DNA of 64,000 bases from Candidatus Nitrosopumilus sp. SW (GCF_006740685.1 NZ_CP035425.1:349687-413686); one strand, 5' to 3'. Positions 51,499-60,213 are shown, counted from the first letter of the stretch. Notes: a model not told the origin generated them from the letters alone. A program made the numbers and translations.

Positions 51499-52496
51499 GC
51501 ACGTAGCCTCTTCATTTTTGCGTGTTCTCGTTTTCGATTAAATGTTCCATCATCATCTCTAATTTCATGTCCAGTGTAAGAGATGAAAACATCATCAAGG
51601 GTTGGTTGAGTTAAAGAGATAGAAGTGATTTTGATTCCAATGTTGGATGAAATTTGAAAGACTTTTGGTATAACTTCGGTCCCATTTGATACAAAGAGAG
51701 TAAGTTTAGAACCATCCTCGTTGATTTTATTTACAGATTCTATTTTTTGAAGTTCAGACAAAAAGGAATCACGAGAAGGGTTTTCTTCAATTACAACTGA
51801 AATAACTTCATTTCCCATAGCATTTTTCATATTTTTAGGAGAATCAATTACCTGAATTTTTCCACCATCAATAATTCCAATTCTATCACAAAGTTGATCA
51901 GCCTCTTCCATGTAGTGAGTTGAAAGAAATATGGTCATCTCAAACTCATCATGAATCTTTTTGATATACTCCCAGATTTTTCTCCTAGTTTGGATATCCA
52001 ATCCAACTGTAGGCTCATCAAGGAACAAAACTTTTGGCCTGTGGAGTAAACCTCCTGCAATATCCAGTCTCTTCCTCATTCCACCAGAGTAAGTTACAAC
52101 AGATTCATTTTGCTTGTCAGATAGTTCAATTAAATCTAGAACTTCATCAATTCTTGAATCAATTTCATTTTTTGGGATATGATTGAGTTTTGCTTGCAAT
52201 AAAAGATTTTCACGTCCTGTAAGATATTCATCAACAGTGGTTTCTTGTTGTACATATCCAATATTTTCACGAACCTTTTTTGGATCAGTCATTACATTGT
52301 ATCCAGAAATCAATGCTTGTCCAGATGTTGGTTTTAACAAAGTTGTTAGAATCATCATTGTTGTACTTTTTCCTGCACCATTGGGTCCAAGAAATCCAAA
52401 GATTTCACCATTTTCAACAGTAAAGGAAATATCATTTACTGCAATTACATCACCAAATGATTTTGTCAGAGATTTTGTTTCAATGGAATACAACAC
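51495..52496 (-). CDS. ABC transporter ATP-binding protein (DrrA-like)
   Basis: A 333-residue ATPase: Walker A 'GFLGPNGAGKSTTMMILTTL', Q-loop 'YVQQETTVDEYLTGREN', signature 'TYSGGMRKRLDIAGGL', Walker B 'VLFLDEPTVGLD', H-loop 'LSTHYMEEADQL', and the DrrA-type C-terminal domain 'TQPTLDDVFISYTGHEIRDD'. GTG 52496 (or TTG 52493) is preferred because a TATA-like 'tttataatt' lies about 20-25 bases upstream; a TTG at 52514 would overlap it. Operon with the permease. Confidence 0.92.
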   Translation of the reverse strand: MLYSIETKSLTKSFGDVIAVNDISFTVENGEIFGFLGPNGAGKSTTMMILTTLLKPTSGQALISGYNVMTDPKKVRENIGYVQQETTVDEYLTGRENLLLQAKLNHIPKNEIDSRIDEVLDLIELSDKQNESVVTYSGGMRKRLDIAGGLLHRPKVLFLDEPTVGLDIQTRRKIWEYIKKIHDEFEMTIFLSTHYMEEADQLCDRIGIIDGGKIQVIDSPKNMKNAMGNEVISVVIEENPSRDSFLSELQKIESVNKINEDGSKLTLFVSNGTEVIPKVFQISSNIGIKITSISLTQPTLDDVFISYTGHEIRDDDGTFNRKREHAKMKRLRA

Positions 52497-52582
52497 ATAG
52501 ATCGCATTTTTCAATTATAAATTGCTAAGGATCCAACACCAAGCCACAAAAAAAATTTAAGGAGTGATTATAGAGTTGTTAC

Positions 52583-52681
52583 ATGAAAGGATTATGTCAG
52601 AAATGTCACTCATCAAATGTCGAGGTTACAGTAGAGGAAGGAATTCCTGTTTGTGGAAACTGTACTAAGAAAACAGAATAA
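52583..52681 (+). CDS. Zinc-ribbon microprotein (32 aa)
   Basis: A 32-residue frame of the form 'MKGLCQKCHSSNVEV...GIPVCGNCTKKTE', with two CxxC pairs (Cys5/Cys8 and Cys24/Cys27) spaced like a ribosomal-type zinc ribbon. A TATA-like 'aatttaagg' lies about 25-30 bases upstream. It stands alone between the ABC operon and the PRC-barrel gene. Coding is likely from the motif; function unknown. Confidence 0.65.
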   Translation: MKGLCQKCHSSNVEVTVEEGIPVCGNCTKKTE

Positions 52682-52714
52682 GCAGATTTTTGAAAAAAAG
52701 AAATTAAAAAAGAA

Positions 52715-53167
52715 TTATTCAAGATGTTTGAATTCTTCTTTGGTCATTCTTAAAATGACTTTTTCTCCAATTCCCCAAATTTCAGATTTGGATAGAATTT
52801 TTGAATGCATCAATCCGTCTGATACTTCGATTGATTCTAACTCATTAGTATCAGGGTTTCTATGCAATCTCTTAACTTTGCCAACTTTATTTTGGTCAAT
52901 ATCAGTTACCGGAATTCCTGTTCGGACAGGAGGTCTACAAAGTAGCAGTGTTTCTTCAGAGAATTTGTCAATATAATCATCTGAGAGAAAATAATCCTTG
53001 TTAAATCCTTGATGGATTGTAACACCAGATACGGTAAGTGTGTCCTGATTGATGTGAATGTGTTTGACTTTACCGTACTCTATTCCTTCTCTGTCTATTA
53101 CTTTTTTTCCAGTAAATGTATCTGCAGTGGCCAAATTTGATGGCATTCCTTCTAGTTTTACTGACAT
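52715..53167 (-). CDS. PRC-barrel-like protein
   Basis: A 150-residue soluble protein with two PRC-barrel-like units: 'ADTFTGKKVIDREGIEYGKVKHIHINQDTLTVSGV' and 'RTGIPVTDIDQNKVGKVKRLHRNPDTNELESIEV'. PRC barrels occur in RimM and in photosynthetic reaction-centre H subunits and often bind RNA or protein. ATG 53167 is preferred; upstream ATGs would push the start across the divergent reductase gene (53256). Function unknown. Confidence 0.75.
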   Translation of the reverse strand: MSVKLEGMPSNLATADTFTGKKVIDREGIEYGKVKHIHINQDTLTVSGVTIHQGFNKDYFLSDDYIDKFSEETLLLCRPPVRTGIPVTDIDQNKVGKVKRLHRNPDTNELESIEVSDGLMHSKILSKSEIWGIGEKVILRMTKEEFKHLE

Positions 53168-53255
53168 GGTTTGAAATATTGGGATTTGTTTATCATACCA
53201 AATATCAGAAATTTCTATCAATGGGGTTAAATTACTTGACAGAAGAAAGTTACGC

Positions 53256-53573
53256 ATGAAGATTTCAGAAGAGTTGTTTCGACCCATTCTTATCACCAGA
53301 GGAAGAAAGACAGGAAAAGAGCACGGAGTAATGTTAAGGGCAGTAAATCATAATGGAAAAATCTATTTTTCAAGACACAGGCCTGATGGAGACTGGTTTC
53401 AAAATGCCATTGCAAACCCTCAAGTAAAAATACAATACAAAGACTCAACATTTACTGGACAAGCAAAACTAGTTGAAGATGAAGAGTTGAATAGAAAAAT
53501 TTCAGAGTTAAAATATCCAGGTGAAGAAAGAGCAAAAGAAAAAAGAGTTACAATAGAAGTGACACTAGACTAG
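53256..53573 (+). CDS. Deazaflavin-dependent oxidoreductase-like protein (DUF385 family)
   Basis: A 105-residue split-barrel protein of the F420/FMN-binding nitroreductase (DUF385) family: 'ILITRGRKTGKEHGVMLRAVNHNGKIYFSRHRPDGDWFQNAIANPQVKIQYKDS' is the family pattern 'TxGRKTGxxxxxxL...GxxxxxxSxxGxxxxWxxNlxAnPxVxv'. It is short against typical members (about 130-150). Cofactor F420 is plausible in thaumarchaea. A TATA-like 'gttaaatta' lies about 27 bases before its ATG. It overlaps the HTH gene by 4 bases, convergent. Confidence 0.85.
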   Translation: MKISEELFRPILITRGRKTGKEHGVMLRAVNHNGKIYFSRHRPDGDWFQNAIANPQVKIQYKDSTFTGQAKLVEDEELNRKISELKYPGEERAKEKRVTIEVTLD

Positions 53574-54283
53574 TTTGATTTTTTAAATTTCCACAGATAG
53601 TAGATAGTCAAACCGCCCAAGATTATTGTGATTATTACAAATGGGATGGATAAATCAATACCAGAAACGCCTGAATCAATTGCCTTTTCTGAAATTTCCA
53701 TACCTGCGGAGAGATCTTGTGATTCAGATTCCATCATTGGTGCGGATGCCATAATAGATTCTGCAGACTCATCAAAAGATTCGATACGTCTTGATTCTTC
53801 AATTGTAAACTGTTTGGTGTTTTCCAGTGTAACTGTTTTGTTTTGAAATGAAGCCAAGGACAATAATCCAGAAAGTCCAGTAGCAATTGCAAGTCCTGCA
53901 ACTTTGTAGATATGTCTAAAAGAACGAACCAAAAGTTTACTCTCTTTAGTTTTTTCAGACAATTTTGGTGGAACAATCACAATGCTGAATTTTGTTGCAG
54001 AATAAACCTTCATGTCTTGAGATTTTGAGTTCTTTTCAATTTTTGAAATCTTTACAACACCCAAATCCTGTAATTTGTTAAGATGGTATTTTACTAGCTG
54101 AAGTGAAATGTCAGTCTTTTGCGCAATCTGATTTGCAGTCATCTCTTCATTGAACAATAATTGTAAGATTTCACGACTCGAATCATTTGTAAATAGTTCC
54201 CCAAATGACTTTATTTTATCATCATCTGTGGCTAGAATTTTGATTTTTTCAGTTAATCCATCATCTGGATTTTCAGCAGACAT
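53570..54283 (-). CDS. Membrane-tethered ArsR-like winged-helix regulator
   Basis: A 237-residue protein. Residues about 25-85 are a winged helix ('NDSSREILQLLFNEEMTANQIAQKTDISLQLVKYHLNKLQDLGVVK'). A membrane helix follows (about 127-147, 'AGLAIATGLSGLLSLASF'), then an extracytoplasmic Ser/Glu-rich stretch and a second helix (about 210-231). Such one-component regulators sense outside signals and bind DNA directly. It is divergent from the exported beta-propeller gene (119-base gap) and probably regulates it, an inference. Confidence 0.87.
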   Translation of the reverse strand: MSAENPDDGLTEKIKILATDDDKIKSFGELFTNDSSREILQLLFNEEMTANQIAQKTDISLQLVKYHLNKLQDLGVVKISKIEKNSKSQDMKVYSATKFSIVIVPPKLSEKTKESKLLVRSFRHIYKVAGLAIATGLSGLLSLASFQNKTVTLENTKQFTIEESRRIESFDESAESIMASAPMMESESQDLSAGMEISEKAIDSGVSGIDLSIPFVIITIILGGLTIYYLWKFKKSN

Positions 54284-54402
54284 TAGAATTGAGTATGTGA
54301 ATCTTGAATATGTAAGTTGTTTGGTAAAATCCCAATTTCACTAATCCTTTTATCTTAAACTACCAAGGAATAGTAATCACTAAAACTGATGAAACAAAAA
54401 AG

Positions 54403-56655
54403 ATGATAAGAATGAGTTCAAAAACAATAATTCCAATTGCAGTAGCCATTTCGGTAATAGTAACAGCAGGAATTATGTATGCCATATCTTTTGATCAAGA
54501 ACCACAAATTAGAGTTGTTACTGAAACCCTTGAACCAGAAGTAATCTATATTGACAAATCAATTTCTAAATTCTTTGAAGGAACAAACGACATAAAGAAA
54601 ATTTCATCGCAAGAAGAACTAGTTTCAATCCTTGAAGCATCATCAATGTTTGGAGGAGGATTCTATGATCCAAGAGTAAGAAACATGGCAGTGGATGATA
54701 TGGTAATGTTTGAGACAGCAGAGTCTACAGGAGTTCCAGTTCCTTCAGCAGAACCAATGCCAACTGATGGTGTTTCTAAAGTTCAAGGAGGAACTGATTA
54801 TTCAACAACAAATGTTCAAGTGCAAAATGTCGATGAACCAGATTATCTCAAAAACGATAACAAGTATGTATACATTGTTTCAAGAAATACACTTTCAATT
54901 ATTGATGCATATCCAGCCGAAGATGCAAAACTAATTCTCAAAATTGCACTAGACATTGAATCACAGTACATTCAGAACATGTTCCTCAATGATGATAGAT
55001 TAGTGATATTTTACAATGGACAAAGTGATGATGAGATCATTCCACAATTTGACTTTATTCCAAGACCATCTTACAATCCAGTTACCCACGCATTAATTGT
55101 GGACATATCAGACAAAGAAAATCCTGAAATTCTCAAGGATTACTCTATTGATGGACATTTCAGAGATGCAAGAATGATTGGAGATTATGCTTACTTTGTT
55201 ACAAATAACCACATCAACCACCAATACCCAAGACTTCCAGTAATAATGGAGGATTCGGTAAGAATCATGACACCTGATGCATTTTATTTTGATAACGTTG
55301 AAGAGTTTTCAAACTTTAGCACATTAACTGCTATTGATATTTTTGGAGACACAATAAACTCTGAGACATTCTTGATGGGGTATTCAGGTTCATTCTATGT
55401 ATCTGAAAATAATTTCTATTTGACATATCAACAAAACATGCCATTTGGATATTATGAAAATTCATCACGCGATAGATTCTACGACGTAATTGTTCCATTA
55501 TTGCCAAATGATATTCAAAATGAAATAAAGTCCATTCAAAGTGATTCCTCATTAAATGCATCACAACAATGGTCAAAGATTTCAGAATTGATGCAAGACT
55601 CCTATAACAATATGGATAAAAAAGAAAAAGAAATACTATTTGAAAAAATCAGAGAGGCACTAAACGAGTATGATGCAAAGATTCAGGAAGAAAATAGAAA
55701 GACCATCATTCATAAAATTTCAATTGATGAGGATAAAATAGAATATGTTGCAAAGGGAACAGTGCCAGGAAGGTTACTAAACCAATTCTCCATGGATGAG
55801 TCAGGAGACAGATTCAGAGTTGCAACAACAATTGAATATTATATTCAGCATGAAGGAATGGTTCGTTCTAATGCAGTGTATGTTCTAGATGAAGAACTTA
55901 ACATAGTTGGAGAACTAGAAGATATTGCACCTGATGAGAGCATATTTTCATCACGATTTATGGGAGACAGACTATATTTGGTGACATTCCAGCAAATTGA
56001 TCCATTCTTTGTAATTGATTTATCAACAGACACACCAAAAATTCTGGGAGAGTTAAAGATTCCAGGATTCTCAAATTACTTGCACCCATATGATGAAGAA
56101 CACATCATCGGTATCGGTAGAGATACTAAAGAAATGGACAATGGAAGGGTTCAGCAATTAGGAGTAAAGATTGCATTGTTTAATGTAGCAGATGTAAGTA
56201 ATCCCAAAGTTGTGGATGACTACATAATTGGAGATAGTTCAACCCAATCAGAATCACTGCACAACCACAAGGCGTTTTTCTTTGATAAAACAAGAAATGT
56301 TCTATCTATTCCAATTAGTTCAGATGTTGAAAGTCTAGATGACATTACAAGTTCCAAGATGTTTGCACCAGACTATAACAGATGGAGTGGATTTTACGTC
56401 TTTAATCTGGATAAGGTAGAGGGATTTAATGCAAAAGGAACCATTACTCATTCAGATAGCGATTGGAGATACTATGGAATGAATAGCGCAAGAACATTCT
56501 ACATTGACGATGTGCTATACACAGCATCACAAGGATACTTGAAGATGAATTCATTTGAAGAACTAGATGAAATCAATTCAATAAAACTTGAGAACACTGG
56601 CAAGTTCATAGATTACATGGAAGAGCCAGTAATGGAACTAGAGCCAATTAGATAG
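54403..56655 (+). CDS. Exported beta-propeller-domain protein
   Basis: A 750-residue protein with an N-terminal signal/anchor helix (about residues 5-28, 'IIPIAVAISVIVTAGIMYAI'). The rest matches the secreted C-terminal beta-propeller family (PF09826): 'TTNVQVQNVDEPDYLKNDNKYVYIVSRNTLSIIDAYPAE', many propeller-blade strands ('IVDISDKENPEILKDYSI', 'FVIDLSTDTPKILGELKIPGFSNYLHPYDEEHIIGIG'). It is probably anchored outside the cell; role unknown. Divergent from the membrane-tethered regulator. Confidence 0.88.
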   Translation: MIRMSSKTIIPIAVAISVIVTAGIMYAISFDQEPQIRVVTETLEPEVIYIDKSISKFFEGTNDIKKISSQEELVSILEASSMFGGGFYDPRVRNMAVDDMVMFETAESTGVPVPSAEPMPTDGVSKVQGGTDYSTTNVQVQNVDEPDYLKNDNKYVYIVSRNTLSIIDAYPAEDAKLILKIALDIESQYIQNMFLNDDRLVIFYNGQSDDEIIPQFDFIPRPSYNPVTHALIVDISDKENPEILKDYSIDGHFRDARMIGDYAYFVTNNHINHQYPRLPVIMEDSVRIMTPDAFYFDNVEEFSNFSTLTAIDIFGDTINSETFLMGYSGSFYVSENNFYLTYQQNMPFGYYENSSRDRFYDVIVPLLPNDIQNEIKSIQSDSSLNASQQWSKISELMQDSYNNMDKKEKEILFEKIREALNEYDAKIQEENRKTIIHKISIDEDKIEYVAKGTVPGRLLNQFSMDESGDRFRVATTIEYYIQHEGMVRSNAVYVLDEELNIVGELEDIAPDESIFSSRFMGDRLYLVTFQQIDPFFVIDLSTDTPKILGELKIPGFSNYLHPYDEEHIIGIGRDTKEMDNGRVQQLGVKIALFNVADVSNPKVVDDYIIGDSSTQSESLHNHKAFFFDKTRNVLSIPISSDVESLDDITSSKMFAPDYNRWSGFYVFNLDKVEGFNAKGTITHSDSDWRYYGMNSARTFYIDDVLYTASQGYLKMNSFEELDEINSIKLENTGKFIDYMEEPVMELEPIR

Positions 56656-56664
56656 AATTTCAAA

Positions 56665-57306
56665 TCAAACAATGTGGATTATTGTACTTAGACCTCTTTT
56701 TTCCATTTCAACGTCATTTTCAATTTCATAAATGGTAACCGTAAATGAAATGACATCTCGTTGTTTTGCATTTTCTGCATGAAGTTTTAGATGAATATCC
56801 ATAAGATCAAAATCTTCTTGCGGCAGATCTGTTTCATCCAAATATGCACCACATGTAGATTCTATTCTAAATCGGTCATCTTTGAAGTGATATCCCAGTC
56901 TCACTTTTCGGCCTTCTCTTCCGCTTGCCTTTACATTGACATCAATCACTCCAGGTTTTGCTTCAGTATAGCTTGGAGTTTTGTTTACAAAAACTCCAAT
57001 TTGAAGAGGTTTTCCAGCAGTAGATTCTGCCATTTTTTGAATTCCATCATTCATAACAACATCAATTGCAGGAATTGATGTTGCTACTTTTGCAATCCAA
57101 GTATTTGTTTTAGTAATAGTTGCACGAATTCCTTCCCTTCTTCTCTTATCTTCATCTTCAGGTAATTTGTAATAATCAACCCAAGCCTCATAATCATGAG
57201 AAATATCCTCGATAAAGTCCATACATGTTCTTTGATAAGAATTCACATCAGTTGTTCTCTCTGACTCATCACCAATTCGCATAGAATCATCAGTTGGCAT
57301 TGCCAT
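56665..57306 (-). CDS. Hypothetical protein, 213 aa
   Basis: Not recognised. A cytoplasmic-looking alpha/beta protein with Asp/Glu-rich N-terminus ('DDSMRIGDESERTTD'), a helix 'AWVDYYKLPEDEDKRRREG', and beta-rich C-terminal half ('KVRLGYHFKDDRFRIEST', 'DVISFTVTIYEIEND'). Neither signal peptide nor membrane helix is seen. It is convergent with the beta-propeller gene and divergent from the 158-residue protein. Confidence 0.75.
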   Translation of the reverse strand: MAMPTDDSMRIGDESERTTDVNSYQRTCMDFIEDISHDYEAWVDYYKLPEDEDKRRREGIRATITKTNTWIAKVATSIPAIDVVMNDGIQKMAESTAGKPLQIGVFVNKTPSYTEAKPGVIDVNVKASGREGRKVRLGYHFKDDRFRIESTCGAYLDETDLPQEDFDLMDIHLKLHAENAKQRDVISFTVTIYEIENDVEMEKRGLSTIIHIV

Positions 57307-57388
57307 ATTCTAACCCAATCAAAGTTCTAAAAAAACCAATCTGGAAGAAAATTAATGATTATAATAGGAATTTCTTTTCAAAATAATC

Positions 57389-57865
57389 ATGATATTTTCA
57401 GAATTAATTTTGGATCTTCAAAATGCATTGAAAAAAGACTTGGCACAGATTAGATTTCTCTTAAAGAAAAATCCTGCAATGGGGTACACAAGAATTGTAG
57501 ACATTGGAAAAGAGGTAGGTAGAAAATACAACATCAAACTAGTTGTAAATTTTCCAAAAGAAGGAAGGATTGAAGAATTCGAGATGTATGGGAAAAGAGA
57601 TTTGAGTTTGATTGTAGATTATGAAAGAAAACGATTTCCAATAGAAAGAGAGCAGATTAAACAAAAGGCATTAGAATTCTTGGGAGATGTTCAGACTGAA
57701 GATGCATACATGTACGAAAATAAAGAAGGGGTTAGAGTATTTGGAGAGAATTGGAAGATTGACATTTTGCCTCATTCAGTCCATATTTGGACAGAATTTG
57801 ATGATAAAGTTACAGCATTTTGTAATTGGTTGATGGAAAACGCATACCAGATGAAAAAGAAATAG
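57389..57865 (+). CDS. Hypothetical protein, 158 aa
   Basis: Not recognised. It has a helical N-terminus ('ELILDLQNALKKDLAQIRFLLKK'), a mixed central domain with many Lys/Glu/Tyr, and a Trp-rich C-terminus ('WKIDILPHSVHIWTEFDDKVTAFCNWL'). Neither membrane helix nor known motif is present. It is convergent with the TPR gene, 1 base apart. Confidence 0.75.
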   Translation: MIFSELILDLQNALKKDLAQIRFLLKKNPAMGYTRIVDIGKEVGRKYNIKLVVNFPKEGRIEEFEMYGKRDLSLIVDYERKRFPIEREQIKQKALEFLGDVQTEDAYMYENKEGVRVFGENWKIDILPHSVHIWTEFDDKVTAFCNWLMENAYQMKKK

Positions 57866-57866
57866 T

Positions 57867-58226
57867 CTATAATCTTTCCAGTTGATCAAGTAAATCATGA
57901 GCCTCATGATTTTTTGGATCAACTTTTAGAATTTGTTCACAACAATCAATGGCTTCAGATTTTTGTTCCAAGGCCAAGTGAACATTAGTTTTGAGTCTAA
58001 GCATTTCAATATCTGTTTGGTTGAGTTGGAATGCTTTTTCAAAATAGGGCAAAGCCTTTTTTGGTTCATCAACTAAAAAGTAGACACTTCCCATAATGAA
58101 CATAAAATCATGATCATTAGAGTATTCAGATTCTAAACTTTTTCCCAGTTGGATTGCATCTTCATAATTTCCCTGAGTTATCAATTTTTTTATTTTTCGT
58201 TTAGGATGTTTGAAAAGACCAACCAT
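57867..58226 (-). CDS. TPR-repeat protein
   Basis: A 119-residue protein with at least three tetratricopeptide repeats ('FMFIMGSVYFLVDEPKKALPYFEKAFQLNQTDI', 'LKTNVHLALEQKSEAIDCCEQILKVDPKNHEAHDLL'). A basic N-terminus precedes them ('LFKHPKRKIKKL'). TPR proteins mediate protein-protein contacts; partner unknown. Confidence 0.87.
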   Translation of the reverse strand: MVGLFKHPKRKIKKLITQGNYEDAIQLGKSLESEYSNDHDFMFIMGSVYFLVDEPKKALPYFEKAFQLNQTDIEMLRLKTNVHLALEQKSEAIDCCEQILKVDPKNHEAHDLLDQLERL

Positions 58227-58272
58227 TTTTCTTCAAAAAATTTTCAGTTATTCACAATTTGAATGTAGGTAA

Positions 58273-59745
58273 TTATGAAGAAATTCTCATGATTCCTTCT
58301 TTGATTAAGAATTGAATTCCTTGAACAAAGGAGTTATCATCAATTGAGCCATCTGCCCACCATGCAGCGTTTTGTTTAATCCAGGATGGGATTTCATTGG
58401 AAGAGCCTGTACCTTGTGCAGTTGGAGGGATTTTCATTATTCCTTCTTTGATTAAGAATTGAATTCCTTGAACAAAGGAGTTATCATCAATTGAGCCATC
58501 TGCCCACCATCCTGCATTATTCTTAATCCATTCAGGTATTTTTTGAGGAGTTGTATCTACAGGAGGGACAACAGGTGTGCTTCCTTCACCAGCAAAGATA
58601 GTTACTGGAATTTCAACATAATCTGAAGAAGAAGAAGGTACAATTCCTTCAGGAGCTAATCCATAAATCCAGATAACATAATTTGCCTTACCTGGAGGTT
58701 CTTGAACCACCATATCCATTATGTATTGACCAGATGGAGAATAGAGATATTGTCTTCCTTCTTCTTGTGCCATAGAACGTAATGGAGTCAAGTTATCATC
58801 TACAACTAGAAAATCAAATTGCACTTGATTCAAAAATTCGGTGTCATCAAATTTACTGATAAATTTTATGAGCCATTGCATCTCACATCCTTGAACAGGT
58901 TCTTCAGGACCATAAAATACATGAATCTGGTAATCAAAATTAGATGTAGGTTTCTTTATAGCAACATCTCTTTCAAAGTCAGTATCACATCCTTGAGCTG
59001 AAAAAGTATCAGCAGTAGATACAATTCCTGAGAAAGGACTTGTAGAGACGTTTTCTTTGTAATCAAGTAATTCAAATTTGTATTCAGCTGGAGGAATTCC
59101 TTCAGATACATGAGTTAATGTATGAGCTTTTACAGGAAATGGAAACTCGTCAACAATCCATACTTTACTTAGATAACCACCAGTTTTCCAACCAATTTGA
59201 ACAGTATCCCAAGTTCCAGATGAAATTGTAATTTCTTCTATTAGTTTAGGAAGAACTTGTTCTCCACCAATGTTTCCAATTTTTCCCCAAGAAGTAGCGC
59301 TAAATGCTTTTGGTCCTTTTCCACCTGCACTATCATCAGATGTTGCAAATGCAGATAACCATGCAACTGAGGATTTGAATGCACCTCTATACACACCTAA
59401 TTCTGGACTTCCACCGGTTGGTTCAGGTGCAATCTTTCCTAATTCCATTTCACCAACAATTACTTTGTTACCATCATAAACAACAACTTCAGCTAACCAC
59501 TTTGTCTCAGTCCCAACTTGCTTGTCACCTTTTATCCACATATCAAGACCAAATTCAGCACATTCTTTGTAGTCTACATGACACATGTTATAAGAAAAAT
59601 AATCACCATGTTTGAGACCCTCTCCAACATACCAAGTTCCCTCTTTATCAACACCGCCAGATTGGATTTGAGCAAATGCCGAAGGGATCATCAATGTCCC
59701 TAAAAGGAACACCATAAGAATTGGAAGGAAGGATAGTTTATTCAA
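58273..59745 (-). CDS. Exported protein with C-terminal WWADGSIDD repeats
   Basis: A 490-residue secreted protein. Signal peptide about residues 1-25 ('LPILMVFLLGTLMIPSAFA'). The central region is beta-rich with Cys pairs and shows no known domain. The C-terminus has two nearly identical copies of a repeat containing 'NAGWWADGSIDDNSFVQGIQ' and 'FLIKEGIM', common in thaumarchaeal surface proteins and possibly a cell-wall-binding or anchoring unit. The two copies share 72 identical bases. Confidence 0.85.
   Translation of the reverse strand: MNKLSFLPILMVFLLGTLMIPSAFAQIQSGGVDKEGTWYVGEGLKHGDYFSYNMCHVDYKECAEFGLDMWIKGDKQVGTETKWLAEVVVYDGNKVIVGEMELGKIAPEPTGGSPELGVYRGAFKSSVAWLSAFATSDDSAGGKGPKAFSATSWGKIGNIGGEQVLPKLIEEITISSGTWDTVQIGWKTGGYLSKVWIVDEFPFPVKAHTLTHVSEGIPPAEYKFELLDYKENVSTSPFSGIVSTADTFSAQGCDTDFERDVAIKKPTSNFDYQIHVFYGPEEPVQGCEMQWLIKFISKFDDTEFLNQVQFDFLVVDDNLTPLRSMAQEEGRQYLYSPSGQYIMDMVVQEPPGKANYVIWIYGLAPEGIVPSSSSDYVEIPVTIFAGEGSTPVVPPVDTTPQKIPEWIKNNAGWWADGSIDDNSFVQGIQFLIKEGIMKIPPTAQGTGSSNEIPSWIKQNAAWWADGSIDDNSFVQGIQFLIKEGIMRISS
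58292..58363 (-). repeat. 72-base direct repeat, copy 1
   Basis: Identical over 72 bases to 58439-58510; both encode the 'WWADGSIDD..QFLIKEGIM' unit. Spacing of 147 bases equals 49 codons, so the repeat is in frame. Confidence 0.95.
58439..58510 (-). repeat. 72-base direct repeat, copy 2
   Basis: Second copy of the in-frame direct repeat described at 58292-58363. The identity at DNA level suggests recent duplication or conversion between the two units. Confidence 0.95.
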
Positions 59746-59837
59746 ATCTAAAAAAAATTGTTAAAAGAGATAGTTAAACGTTATTCAACTTGGTTCAAAT
59801 AAGCAAATATAGAGGAAAAGTTAGAGATTGACTAGAA

Positions 59838-60005
59838 ATGTGCGAATGCTCAAAAGTTCACTTGTTTGAAGTAGAATTCAAGTTAGATGGAATGAATGTT
59901 GTTCCAACACACAAAAACTGTGGATACGCACTAGATTCAAAACAAAATGACAAATTCCAAAAAGAGTTAGTGAAATCTTGGGGATTTGATGAGGAAGACG
60001 AATAA
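59838..60005 (+). CDS. Small CxC-containing protein (55 aa)
   Basis: A 55-residue frame starting 'MCECSKVHLFEVEFKLDG' and ending in an acidic 'KSWGFDEEDE'. Cysteines 2, 4 and 28 with His8 and His25 could bind a metal. It lies next to, and convergent with, the Cys-rich peptide at 60041-60184. No homologue recognised. Coding is likely by codon periodicity and lack of stops, but not certain. Confidence 0.6.
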   Translation: MCECSKVHLFEVEFKLDGMNVVPTHKNCGYALDSKQNDKFQKELVKSWGFDEEDE

Positions 60006-60040
60006 TTTTAAAAATAAAAGAAAAAATTGGAATAATCCAA

Positions 60041-60184
60041 TTACATGTCTTTAGTAGCTTCTTTACAAACGTCAGTATTACATTTGCAGTCTGCACTACA
60101 GATGCAGTGACCTTGCATTGCACAATCACATGCATATTCTGGATCGCCGCTATCAGCTTCGCATCCACATGCTTGATCTGTCAT
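60041..60184 (-). CDS. Metallothionein-like Cys-rich peptide (47 aa)
   Basis: A 47-residue frame of nine Cys and one His, mostly as CxC pairs: Cys6-G-Cys8, Cys19-D-Cys21, Cys27-I-Cys29, Cys33-K-Cys35 and Cys40, with His26 beside the third pair. No aromatic residue except Tyr17. This is the pattern of metallothioneins that bind Zn, Cu or Cd. A TATA-like 'ttttaaaata' is centred 25 bases before the ATG. A separate reading frame (96 residues) covers the same DNA but lacks any such pattern. Metal binding is a prediction. Confidence 0.75.
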   Translation of the reverse strand: MTDQACGCEADSGDPEYACDCAMQGHCICSADCKCNTDVCKEATKDM

Positions 60185-60203
60185 GACAAATCATAATCAT
60201 ACT

Positions 60204-60213
60204 TATTTTAAAA
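60204..60213 (-). promoter_or_regulatory. TATA box of the metallothionein-like gene
   Basis: On the minus strand 'ttttaaaata' is centred about 25 bases before the ATG at 60184, implying a leaderless mRNA. Confidence 0.55.

Noticed and set aside
59878-60168. A 96-residue minus-strand frame overlapping the Cys-rich peptide
   Set aside because: It lies in another frame, has no domain pattern, and spans two oppositely oriented small genes with better support.
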